Assembly: GCF_012927305.1 (NCBI RefSeq)
Contig: NZ_JABBGH010000002.1
Span: 682,001 to 746,000 of the forward strand
Origin: Hymenobacter polaris
Lineage (GTDB): Bacteria > Bacteroidota > Bacteroidia > Cytophagales > Hymenobacteraceae
Length of the DNA: 64,000 nt
Reading direction: 5' to 3'
Shown: positions 28,801 to 36,731 of the stretch, in pieces
How positions within the stretch are numbered: the first letter of the stretch is position 1
How the letters are laid out: every line of letters begins with the position of its first letter
The notes under the pieces: generated by a model
What the model saw: only the letters and a program-made list of their open reading frames with translations
Databases searched by the model: none
Told to the model about the DNA's origin: nothing
Position numbers and translations under genes: made by a program

Positions 28801-29056
28801 TGGCATCGTTCTCCTTGTTTTCGAGCAGCCGAATCTTATACAGCAGCGCCCGCACGTAGGCCGGGGTGTTGCCCTCGCGCCGGGCCTGCTGGTACAGCTT
28901 TTCCACCAGCGGCGCGGCGCTGGCCGTCTGGTCCTTACGCAGCAGCGCGTCAATCCGCTTCCACTGCGCCGCGTAGGGTGGATTAGGGCCCGGCGCGGCC
29001 GAGTCGGCGAGGAGGGTGGTCATCAGCAGGCAGCAAAATAGCAGCAGGTGGCGCAT
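22841..29056 (-). CDS. Alpha-2-macroglobulin family protein with thioester motif
   Basis: 2,071 residues with a Sec signal (MRHLLLFCCLLMTTLLADSA); the Cys positions do not make a convincing lipobox. Macroglobulin-like domains follow (FLFSDRAIYRPGQTVYFKG, then FSVEDYKRPTFLVQLD), then an A2M middle segment (TDFRETALWEPALRTD, EAVTRWQLLALAHD), a thioester site C1519-S-E-Q in YECSEQVFDRLY, and the alpha-alpha toroid region (QLPDGSWPWFERMPTDRYL). Bacterial A2Ms are thought to trap proteases in the periplasm. Residues about 1140-1250 come from a locally lower-GC stretch (25300-25640), roughly where a bait region would lie. It follows mreD on the same strand rather than the usual pbpC neighbour. Confidence 0.92.
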   Translation of the reverse strand: MRHLLLFCCLLMTTLLADSAAPGPNPPYAAQWKRIDALLRKDQTASAAPLVEKLYQQARREGNTPAYVRALLYKIRLLENKENDATEKAIALLERDAQAATFPARPILHSLLAGLYAEYFNQHRYQLYQRTPGAAPTTDQAAPGQADGGTDLATWDARRLGAAIARHYQQSVQDEPQRQLQTTLAELGDLATGGDAEGRARRPTLYDLLAQRAIAGLQNQELTATQPAPPFELSAYPTAALFGSAAEFATLGLRAPAADSLSHELLTLRLLQALTAQRLRQPQNQLALADVDLQRLDYLHSLAQGTDQAAAYEPALIRAALEYKDLPIGSEFVFRQAVARHEAGDEIAAVHWAHTANGRFPKSRGAAQARQLRAEIEQPEVAFTAAEIVVPGQPWRLDLTARNVRELHAWAYRISLREWQRGTGFDGQDWTIAKRFARVLKAAPAATWQVPVPAHPADYKEQQFAAAGPALPVGYYLVLLSNQAALVTDPTAKSAPAGSVTAWGVLGASELSALSQTDATTRQTQVLVLHRQTGQPLAGVQAQPTYAAYRNGMDTKRLGPPQPTEASGRVTLPAPTQTNDYHEQLAAVRLWRGRDTLVLNSPAGYYGGQPQHQLQQRTFLFSDRAIYRPGQTVYFKGILTQTYGNDTKLLTGHPASVRLLDANGQTVQTLTFTSSDFGSFHGSFVLPTGRLNGEYQLSTDNGSLAFSVEDYKRPTFLVQLDSVPGRPQLGQPLTATGRARAYAGQATDGARVQYRVTRRELWPLFGRAAQAIYGSRGRAPSQEVAHGTTTTDAEGRFSFTFTPPLAPRPTGRRWEPGYLYELTADVTDAAGETRSASRSFSIGRNPLSLSLTGPELADRRHLPAFALLSTNATGEALPATGTLRLLARRFRPNPPGVPGPAPETEADELPAELVKTQPFDTRQNPRLDLAALLAQVPTGRYRLEARGTGADSARAQLDFTLFDSEAATVPFATPDWFAVLADTVAPGQPARLLLGSSEADAHVLLEVERGGQLLRQEWLTLTAGQQRRLSLDSGPATALGPLYIHTTQVRDGRLYRHDASVQVAERPQPLQLSLSTFRDRLQPGQRETWRLTIRQANGQPADAELLATLYDQSLDVFRLHRFQGLEFGNNYYPARFEWEGEFGEVSSESYGTTDSGPGPKEVNYPELNGWYQHFIVEVPDQDELKERVVSTVTVKGNSDAVDADGYDAGPSLRTRAAAPMMVAADKLSSFKRKSASGIVHAEADNAEQPSAAPDLSTVPTRTDFRETALWEPALRTDKQGDVVLEFQMPEAVTRWQLLALAHDRQLHSGQLARQLVTQKEIQLTPNAPRFLRPGDAFTFPAKLSNLTDHAVSGTAQLFLLDAATGQDITSQLLPGPAQQPVAAAAHQSQALGWPLAIPTDFAPVAVTYRVVAQAGGEGAPGPAGRRAKRQSLKPATGPAVTYSDGEENTLPVLPNRVLVTERLPLTILGPGTREFELTKLTSTSSPTRRNQSLTLELTANPAWYAVQSLPYLMEYPYECSEQVFDRLYANLLAAQVLKANPRFKTVLAEWTRQAQSGPTAQPNALASKLAQNQDLKNLLLQETPWVRDAQSETERLARLSTLFDEARLAAETTRALAKLQAMQLPDGSWPWFERMPTDRYLTQLIVAGFGKLRALGAFDASQDAAARPLLQAALGYLDRQLARDYAELRQTKGVKLPENHLGDLQVQALYARSYWPQLAVPTASRPALAYYQGQAAQHWLGRTRYLQGQLALALHRADAKSTAAAQIMRALRENALHSPELGMYWQDVQPGYYWREAPTETQATLIEAFDEIAGDQESVNELKLWLLRQKQTHHWPSTRATADACYALLLRGTNWLATPAQPLQVTVGGQRLEPGPGQAGTGYVRATWPAAAVRPALGRVSLTKPDAGVAWGALYWQYFEDLDKVTPAAAALSLERQLYREVRTAAGPTLEKLTAASPLRVGDVLVVRLVLRTDRALEYVHLKDQRAAGLELVNPLSGYQYQGGLGYYESPRDAATHFFLSELPRGTHVFEYRLRAAQAGDFSGGLSEVQCLYAPEFGATSAGQRLTIGQQ

Positions 29057-29120
29057 CGGAAAAGGAATATGCTTCGCCTAAAGATGCCAGAATTGGGCCA
29101 ATTGCACAGGAAGCAATGAA

Positions 29121-29254
29121 TGAAGGGGTGAAGGAATAAACAGGCGGTCATGCTGAGCCTGCCGAAGCATCTCTACCGCGCCCCTAGGGTATCGTTCGGT
29201 AGAGATGCTTCGGCAGGCTCAGCATGACCGCCTGTTTATTCCTTCACCCCTTCA
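29121..29254. repeat. Intergenic inverted repeat, family A, 58-bp arms
   Basis: Arms 29121-29178 and 29197-29254 are perfect complements with an 18-nt loop containing CCCTAGGG. The core reads CATGCTGAGCCTGCCGAAG, differing from the 1118 copy at two positions, both matched in the opposite arm. It fills the gap between mreD and the A2M gene, five bases from the mreD stop. Confidence 0.94.
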
Positions 29255-29259
29255 CCAAC

Positions 29260-29790
29260 CTACCCCCGCCGGCCCCGGCGCACCGGGAAGAACAGCAGCT
29301 GCACAATCAGCAGCGCCACGCTGGTAAACAGGATGCTGGCCCCCACCCGCGCCAGCGTTAGCAGCGGGCGCCGAAACGAGCCCAGCTCCAGGAAGAAATA
29401 GGCGGCGTGGTGCAAACTCACCAGCAGCAGCAAATACACCATAAACCACTGCCAGCCCATCTGGTGCACGTTCACCTCGTCCTGGGCGTCGTAGCCGTCG
29501 CGCGGGGTGAGCAGGCCAATGACCCTAGGGCGCGCGTACATCAGCAGCACGGCCGTGGCCGCGTGCAGCCCGCCGGTATCGAAGCAGATGTCCATGGCCA
29601 GGCCCGTGCCGAAGCCCAGCAGCAGCTGCGCCGCCACGGGCAGCCGCAGCGGCAAAAACAGCAAAAAGCCCAAGTAAAAGAAGCACCAGCCCACCTCAAA
29701 CAGCTTGAGCTGGCTGATAATCAAGACGTAGGCGCCCGCATATAGGGCAAAGCGCACCAGCTGCCGCAGCACCATCCAAACGGCACTCAT
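29260..29790 (-). CDS. mreD: Rod shape-determining protein MreD
   Basis: 176 residues with five or six hydrophobic helices (YAGAYVLIISQLKLFEVGW, FLLFLPLRLPVAAQLLLGFG, a GLAMDICFDTGGLHAA loop). The D-x-x-F-D-T-G-x-H-A pattern is typical of Bacteroidota MreD. It is the inner-membrane partner of MreC in the elongation machinery. The start codon overlaps the mreC stop by four bases, giving translational coupling. No pbp2 or rodA gene follows; the next gene is the A2M. Confidence 0.9.
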   Translation of the reverse strand: MSAVWMVLRQLVRFALYAGAYVLIISQLKLFEVGWCFFYLGFLLFLPLRLPVAAQLLLGFGTGLAMDICFDTGGLHAATAVLLMYARPRVIGLLTPRDGYDAQDEVNVHQMGWQWFMVYLLLLVSLHHAAYFFLELGSFRRPLLTLARVGASILFTSVALLIVQLLFFPVRRGRRG

Positions 29791-31067
29791 GGCTGGGGCG
29801 GGGGGCTAGGGGTGGCGTCGGATGCCTGCGCGGCTTTGGCGGCTTTGGCCTTGGCTTCGGCGGCGGCTTTGGCTTTGGCCAGCTTTTCGGCGGCAGCACG
29901 GGCTTTGGCTTCGGCGGCGGCTTTGGCGGCGTACTCAGCGCGGGCCTGCGCCAAGCCCTCCTGCCGGGCGGCCTCAATCTTATTAACCAGGCCCGTTTGC
30001 GGCACGTAGCGCACGGGGCCAGAGCTAGGGGCCGGCTTGGTGCCCTTAGCGGCCGGCTTAGCCGCGGTGCCTTTGGGCGGGTTCAGTTCCTGGGTCAGGG
30101 CAGTTTCCAGCGAGTCGCGCTCGGTGCTGGCGCGGTTGTGCACCACGTACACGTACACGAGCCGGCTGAAATCGACCCCTAGGCGCACCTGCACCGTCCA
30201 GAAGTTCTTGTCGGGCTCTTTCACGAAGTCTGCTACCGTGCCGATAAATACCCCCTCCGGAAACACCGCGTTGTAGCCCGACGTCAGCACCGTGTCGCCG
30301 CGCATCAGCTTGTTTTGGCGCGGGATGTAGTCGAGCAGCGCGTAGCGGTAGTCATCGCCGGGCCAGCGCAGGCTGCCAAACGTGCCGTCGCGCTTGAGGC
30401 GGGCCGCCACCGCCGTCTTCGAGTTTAGCAGCGACGTGACGGTGGCGTAGTGCGCGCTCACCGATTTGATGCGGCCCACCACGCCACCTGGGGCCAGCAC
30501 GCCCTGGCCCGTCTGCACGCCATCGGCCGCGCCCACGTTCAGCGTCAAGTAGTTATCCACACTGCGCAGCGAGTTGTTCACCACCCGGGCCGGCACTAGC
30601 GGGTAAGCCGCGCTGCGGGTGGGCAGGCGGGTATCGCCCAGCAGCAGCGTGTCGGGGTAGCGGGGGGCGAGGGGCGGGGGGCTACCGCTAGCCTTGGCGG
30701 GCCCCGCAGCCCCTAGGGCCGGGGCGGCCAGCCGGGGCCGCAAGTGCCGGTACACGAGGCGGCCCAGCGTGTCGCGGCCCACGGGCAGCGAGTCGGCCTC
30801 GCGGTGGGCAAAGTCGGGCGGAAATAGCTGCTGGTGCAGGCGCGCGTTCTCGGCCAGCAGCTGCTGGTTCAGCTCGCCCAGGCGGAAATAGTCGGCCACT
30901 TCGGTGCGGCGCGTCAGCACGGCCCCCGCGTAGGCATTGGCCGAGTTGAAGAACGCCGCCCGCTGGTACGAGCTGTTGGTAATAAACAAAAATAAACTCA
31001 CCACTTCCAGCAGCACGAAGAGCATCACGCCCTGGTAGCGCAGCACAAACGCGATGAGGTTACGCAC
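29787..31067 (-). CDS. mreC: Rod shape-determining protein MreC with long Ala/Lys tail
   Basis: 426 residues, starting at GTG (MRNLIAFVLRYQGVMLFVLLEV), with an N-terminal membrane helix, a coiled coil (YFRLGELNQQLLAENARLHQQL) and the double beta-barrel core (ARVVNNSLRSVDNYLTLNVG, GVVGRIKSVSAHYATVTSLL, DTVLTSGYNAVFPEGVFIG). It is longer than typical MreC because the last 75 residues form an Ala/Lys/Glu-rich helix (repeats such as AAAEAKAKAAK) and a Pro tail. MreC is the periplasmic scaffold linking MreB to the elongation synthases. It is separated from mreB by a 159-bp gap holding a hairpin. Confidence 0.93.
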   Translation of the reverse strand: MRNLIAFVLRYQGVMLFVLLEVVSLFLFITNSSYQRAAFFNSANAYAGAVLTRRTEVADYFRLGELNQQLLAENARLHQQLFPPDFAHREADSLPVGRDTLGRLVYRHLRPRLAAPALGAAGPAKASGSPPPLAPRYPDTLLLGDTRLPTRSAAYPLVPARVVNNSLRSVDNYLTLNVGAADGVQTGQGVLAPGGVVGRIKSVSAHYATVTSLLNSKTAVAARLKRDGTFGSLRWPGDDYRYALLDYIPRQNKLMRGDTVLTSGYNAVFPEGVFIGTVADFVKEPDKNFWTVQVRLGVDFSRLVYVYVVHNRASTERDSLETALTQELNPPKGTAAKPAAKGTKPAPSSGPVRYVPQTGLVNKIEAARQEGLAQARAEYAAKAAAEAKARAAAEKLAKAKAAAEAKAKAAKAAQASDATPSPPPQP

Positions 31068-31103
31068 TTCGTTGAGTTATGATTTAAAAGTTAAAAGGTA
31101 CTA

Positions 31104-31212
31104 AAGGCGGTCATGCTGAGCTGGCCGAAGCATCTCTACTGCGTGCGTAATCCTAACGTCAGGAGTTAGTTACGCAGCAGAGATGCTTCGGCCAGCTCAG
31201 CATGACCGCCTT
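31104..31212. repeat. Intergenic inverted repeat, family A, 34-bp arms
   Basis: Arms 31104-31137 and 31179-31212 are perfect complements; inner parts (tgcgtgcgtaa / ttacgcagc) add partial pairing. The core reads CATGCTGAGCTGGCCGAAG, again with changes mirrored in both arms. It lies between mreB and mreC inside what should be one operon. Confidence 0.92.
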
Positions 31213-31226
31213 AGATTGCTCTTTGA

Positions 31227-32252
31227 CTACGTCAAGAGTACGCCCCGGAAACCCTGAATGTCCTTGATGGCCTTGCCGGTGCCGCGCACCACGGCGCGCA
31301 GCGGGTCTTCGGCAATGTGGATGGGCAGCTTGGTTTTGGCGGCCAGGCGCTTGTCGAGGCCGCGCAGCAGGGCGCCGCCGCCGGTCAGGTGGATGCCGTT
31401 CTCGTAGATGTCGGCTGACAGCTCGGGTGGGCTGATTTCCAAGGCCTTGAGCACGGCTTCTTCGATTTTGGCCACCGACTTGTCGAGGGCGATGGCGATT
31501 TCCGACGACGTGACCTTTATCACCTTCGGGATGCCCGTCATCAGGTCGCGGCCACGCACCTCGTAGTCGGGCGGCGTCACGTCTAGCTCGGTCAGGGCTG
31601 CACCCACCTCAATCTTGATACGCTCGGCCGAGCGCTCGCCAATCAGCAGGTTGTGCTGGCGGCGCATGTAGTCGAGAATGTCCTGGTTGAAGACGTCGCC
31701 GGCCGTTTTAATGCTTTGGTCGCAGACGATGCCCGACAGCGCGATAACGGCCACCTCGGTGGTGCCGCCCCCGATGTCGATAATCATCGAGCCCATGGGC
31801 TGCTCCACGTCGATGCCGATGCCGATGGCGGCGGCCATGGGCTCCTGAATCATCCACACTTCCTTAGCGCCGGCGTGCTCGGCCGAGTCGCGCACGGCGC
31901 GCTTCTCCACTTCCGTGATGCCCGAGGGAATGCAGATAACCATGCGGTGCGACTGCTGGAACAAGCGGTTGCGGGTGTCGATGAGCCGAATAAGGCCCTT
32001 AATCATTTCTTCGGCGGCGTGGAAGTCGGCAATCACGCCGTCTTTCAGGGGCCGGATGGTCTTAATATTATCGTGGGTTTTCTCGTGCATCTGCTGGGCC
32101 CGGCTGCCCACGGCAATCACCTTGTTGGTGGTCCGGTCTTTGGCAATGATGCTCGGCTCGTCCACTACTACCTTGTCATTGTGAATGATAAGGGTATTGG
32201 CCGTGCCCAGGTCCATGGCAATGTCGCTGGTCAGGAAGTTGAAGAAACCCAT
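31227..32252 (-). CDS. mreB: Rod shape-determining actin homologue MreB
   Basis: 341 residues, family-typical length. The actin-fold ATP-binding motifs are clear: phosphate 1 MDLGTANTLI near residue 13-22, phosphate 2 IIDIGGGTTEVAVI, adenosine-binding HLTGGGALLRGLD. The N-terminal MGFFNFLTSDIAMDL is the short amphipathic-type start. It polymerises under the inner membrane and directs lateral wall synthesis. A consensus -7 element lies 40 bp upstream. mreC and mreD follow on the same strand. Confidence 0.97.
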   Translation of the reverse strand: MGFFNFLTSDIAMDLGTANTLIIHNDKVVVDEPSIIAKDRTTNKVIAVGSRAQQMHEKTHDNIKTIRPLKDGVIADFHAAEEMIKGLIRLIDTRNRLFQQSHRMVICIPSGITEVEKRAVRDSAEHAGAKEVWMIQEPMAAAIGIGIDVEQPMGSMIIDIGGGTTEVAVIALSGIVCDQSIKTAGDVFNQDILDYMRRQHNLLIGERSAERIKIEVGAALTELDVTPPDYEVRGRDLMTGIPKVIKVTSSEIAIALDKSVAKIEEAVLKALEISPPELSADIYENGIHLTGGGALLRGLDKRLAAKTKLPIHIAEDPLRAVVRGTGKAIKDIQGFRGVLLT

Positions 32253-32292
32253 TTAAAAAACGCGGAGCGAATTAGTCGGTCGTAGTAAGGAG

Positions 32293-32324
32293 CAAAGGTA
32301 CGATATAACTCGCCGGGGTTGAAA
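32293..32324 (-). promoter_or_regulatory. Promoter for mreB
   Basis: Minus strand: TTTC (32321-32324), 20 bases, then TACCTTTG (32293-32300), an exact -7 match with a near-consensus -33. The predicted leader is about 35 nt. Confidence 0.65.
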
Positions 32325-32373
32325 GGGCGGTTACCCCTGGCACAGACTAAACGCACTTGGTCGCCAGGGCGTA

Positions 32374-32478
32374 GGGGCGGGGCTGGCCCCCGCCCGTCGT
32401 TGCACGATGCTCGGGCGGGTTTGCAAGCTGGCGCGGTGGAGTTCCGCCTGCCGCCGGGCGGGGGCAAGCCCCGTCCCC
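32374..32478. repeat. GC-rich imperfect inverted repeat
   Basis: Arms 32374-32396 (starts ggggcggggctggccccc) and 32455-32478 are near complements; each arm is itself partly palindromic. It lies between the antiporter stop and the mreB promoter. Probably another intergenic repeat or the terminator of the antiporter region. Confidence 0.6.
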
Positions 32479-32521
32479 ATCGCCGGCCGGCCACCTCCGG
32501 CTTGGCTGGTGCCCCTAGGGC

Positions 32522-34111
32522 CTACTGCGCCTTGTCGAGGGCCAGGCGGCCTTCCTCCAGGTCAAGCTCCAGCTCTAGCTTGCGCAGGGTTTCCTCGCTG
32601 CTGTCGTGCGCGCGGCGCAGCTCTTCCAGCACGCCGCGCTCGTAGTGAATGAGCACTTCCTGCAGCTTTTGGAAGGGCGAGAGCGTGGCTTCGGGCACGG
32701 CGTCGTGGCCCTCGGTGGCCCGTTTTTGCAGGCGGTCGAGGCGAATCTGGTAGCGCGACTGCATACGGCCCAGGATTTCGGCCGGGGCCTGGCTGGCGGC
32801 TTCGGGGCTGCGCAGGTAGGCCAGCGACTGCGAGGCCAAGCGCACGCGCAGCGCCAACTCCTCGCGCTCGGCCCGGTCGTCGGTTTCGATGCCTAGCAGG
32901 CTGATGAGCGGCCGCAGGGTGAGGCCCTGCACCAGCAGCGACACCAGAATAACGATGAAGGTGAGCAGCAGAATGGGATTGCGCTGCGGAAACTCAGCTC
33001 CCGACGGCAGCGCCAACGGCACGGCCAGCGCGGCAGCCAAACTCAGCACCCCGCGCATCCCGCCCCAGCCCAGCAGCGTCAGCTCGCCAAACGTGGGCGC
33101 ATCGACTTCGGCCCGGCGGCTGAGCCAGCGCGGCAGGTAGGAACTGGGGTACACCCACAACATGCGGGCGCCGAGCACGGCCAAGCTGATGAGCACGCCG
33201 TAGCCCACCAGCGGCCAGCGCAGGCCGGGCGCCACCCCCTCGATAACGGCAGGCAGCTGCAGGCCGATAAGGATGAATACCAGCCCGTTCATAAGAAACT
33301 CCAGCGTGTCCCACACGGCCGCGGCCTGCAGGCGCCGGTCGTGGGCGAAGATGCGGCCCGAGTAGTGGCTGCCAAACAGGGCCGCCGCCACCACCGCCAG
33401 CACCCCCGAGCCGTGAAAGGTTTCGGCTAGCAGGTAGGCGGCATAGGGCGTGAGCAAACTCAGGCTAGTATCGATGGCCACGCTGGTGCGCGAGAGGCGG
33501 TGAACGCCGTAGAACGCGGCCCCCACGGCCAGCCCCACCCCAATGCCCACCCCGGCCACCAGCACCAGCTGCCCCGCCGCCTTCCCTAGGGCAAACTGCC
33601 CCGTAAGCACCGCCGCCACCGCGTAGCGGTAGGCAATCAGGCCGGTGGCGTCGTTCACCAGGCTTTCGCCCTCCAGGATGGTGGTGAGGCGGCGCGGCAC
33701 CGGCAGCCCCTTGGTGGCCACCGAGGCCGACACGGCATCGGTGGGCGCCACAATGGCCGCCAGCACGAAGGCCGGCCCCCAGCCGAAGCCGGGCAGCACG
33801 TAATGGGCCACGGCCGCCACCACGGCCAGCGAAAACAGCACGCACCCCACCGCCAGCAAGCTGATGGGCCGCGCCTCGCTCCGAAACGCCGACCACGACA
33901 GCTCCCAGGCCGAGGCGTAGAGCAGCGGCGGCAGAAACACGAAAAACACCAGCTCGGGCGCCAGCACTACCGGCGGCAGCCCCGGCAGCAAACTCAGCCC
34001 CAGGCCCGCCAGCACCAGCAGCACCGGGTACGGAATGCTCAGCCGATTAGCCACCTCGGCCAGCGCCGTCGTCACGGCCAGTAGAATTACCAGGAGTTCA
34101 ATTTCGTGCAT
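32522..34111 (-). CDS. Na+/H+ antiporter, CPA1 family
   Basis: 529 residues: about 12 hydrophobic helices, then a cytoplasmic C-terminal tail of about 130 residues rich in charged helices (ELEDLEEGRLAL-like). Signature elements are PLLYASAWELSW, FVLAAIVAPTDAVSAS (the ion-site acidic residue) and LEGESLVNDATGLI, all standard for bacterial CPA1 exchangers. It should exchange cytoplasmic Na+ for external H+ at the inner membrane. It lies between purH and mreB on the same strand, interrupting a gene pair that is usually adjacent in Bacteroidota. The stop is embedded in a CCCTAGGG site. Confidence 0.92.
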   Translation of the reverse strand: MHEIELLVILLAVTTALAEVANRLSIPYPVLLVLAGLGLSLLPGLPPVVLAPELVFFVFLPPLLYASAWELSWSAFRSEARPISLLAVGCVLFSLAVVAAVAHYVLPGFGWGPAFVLAAIVAPTDAVSASVATKGLPVPRRLTTILEGESLVNDATGLIAYRYAVAAVLTGQFALGKAAGQLVLVAGVGIGVGLAVGAAFYGVHRLSRTSVAIDTSLSLLTPYAAYLLAETFHGSGVLAVVAAALFGSHYSGRIFAHDRRLQAAAVWDTLEFLMNGLVFILIGLQLPAVIEGVAPGLRWPLVGYGVLISLAVLGARMLWVYPSSYLPRWLSRRAEVDAPTFGELTLLGWGGMRGVLSLAAALAVPLALPSGAEFPQRNPILLLTFIVILVSLLVQGLTLRPLISLLGIETDDRAEREELALRVRLASQSLAYLRSPEAASQAPAEILGRMQSRYQIRLDRLQKRATEGHDAVPEATLSPFQKLQEVLIHYERGVLEELRRAHDSSEETLRKLELELDLEEGRLALDKAQ

Positions 34112-34141
34112 AGGGTTCGGGAAGGTCTGGGATAAAAAAGC

Positions 34142-34241
34142 ACGTCATGCTCATCTGGCGTCCGCCTGTCGAAGCATCTCTACCAAACAATACGGCGCGG
34201 TAGAGATGCTTCGGCAAGCGGACGCCAGATGAGCATGACGT
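34142..34241. repeat. Intergenic inverted repeat, family A variant, 43-bp arms
   Basis: Arms 34142-34184 and 34199-34241 pair with two mismatches. The centre of each arm carries TCATCTGGCGTCCGCC in place of TGAGCTTG, so this is a chimera between family A ends and the sequence seen in the loop at 20381-20397 and the solo copy at 22067. Confidence 0.9.
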
Positions 34242-34271
34242 TCGCTTTTAACTCATTTCAAACGGAATAGG

Positions 34272-35792
<1,521 letters not shown>

Positions 35793-35884
35793 GAAAAACG
35801 GGAAATAAGTGGGGGTACAATGCCCGGCGGCGCGTGGCGCGTCGCTTCCCTGGTCCGGCCAAGCACCGGCGCGGGTTGGCCTGG

Positions 35885-35892
35885 CAAAGGTA
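35885..35892 (-). promoter_or_regulatory. -7 element TACCTTTG upstream of purH
   Basis: Exact TAnnTTTG match on the minus strand, about 93 bp before the purH start. No clear -33 element. Confidence 0.5.
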
Positions 35893-36008
35893 GGCGGGGC
35901 GGGCGGCCCTAGGGCTTTTTTTCGGAAAAAAGGCCTAGGGAGACTGACTTCCAGCCGCGGTGGTGGTTAAAGCACTACTACCCCATCACGCCACCACTAC
36001 CTCGCTAC

Positions 36009-36638
36009 ATGCCCGCCACCACCCCGCCCAACGCGCCCGCCCTGAGTTCCGCCCGCCTGGCTGCGGCCTACACCTACGCCAGCTACCGCCAGCACATCGA
36101 CCAGCTGCTGGCCGAAGGCAAAACCACCGGCCCCCAGCAAACCCCCGAGCTGACGCACTACACCCAGCTCAACGTGCAGCGTATGCAGCGCCTCGACAAA
36201 ACCGTGCACCTGCTGCCCGAGCTGGTAGCCGCCGCCCGCCAGCTGCCGCGCCCTTACGTGTGGCTGATACTAACGGAAGGCTGGTGCGGCGACGCGGCCC
36301 AGCTGGTGCCCGTGATGGAGGCCGTGGCCCAGGCCAGCGAGGGCAACATCGAAACCCGCTACCTGCTGCGCGACGAAAACCTGGACCTCATGGACCGCTA
36401 CCTCACCGGCACCAGCCGCGCCATTCCGCGCCTCGTCGTGTTCGAGGCCGACACCCTGACGGAAGTGGCCGCCTGGGGCCCTAGGCCCGCGCCGGCCCAG
36501 GCGCTGCTGCTGCGCCTCAAAGGCGAGGGCATGCCGCACGACGAGTACATCACGCAGATACACTCTTGGTACGCCCACGACAAAACCCAAACCACCCAGC
36601 AGGAGCTGCTGGCACTGGTGCAAAGCCTGGGGGCCTAG
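36009..36638 (+). CDS. Thioredoxin-like family protein with single active-site cysteine
   Basis: 209 residues, no signal peptide. A helical N-terminal part is followed by a thioredoxin-fold core: VWLILTEGWCGDAAQLVPV with Cys93 in W-C-G-D, so the second redox cysteine of CxxC is replaced by Asp or Ala. Then DRYLTGTSRAIPRLVVFEAD supplies the cis-Pro region. Such Bacteroidota thioredoxin-family proteins with WCGD are probably monothiol and cannot form an intramolecular disulfide. The partner is unknown. It ends 93 bp before the acyl-CoA dehydrogenase on the same strand. Confidence 0.82.
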   Translation: MPATTPPNAPALSSARLAAAYTYASYRQHIDQLLAEGKTTGPQQTPELTHYTQLNVQRMQRLDKTVHLLPELVAAARQLPRPYVWLILTEGWCGDAAQLVPVMEAVAQASEGNIETRYLLRDENLDLMDRYLTGTSRAIPRLVVFEADTLTEVAAWGPRPAPAQALLLRLKGEGMPHDEYITQIHSWYAHDKTQTTQQELLALVQSLGA

Positions 36639-36731
36639 GGTAGCGGGCGTAGAAGTAGGGCCAGGCAACTATCGGCGGCACTTCGGGGTTAAGTAAGCTT
36701 CTACTACCCATTCCTTTTCCGCCGCGCGCTG

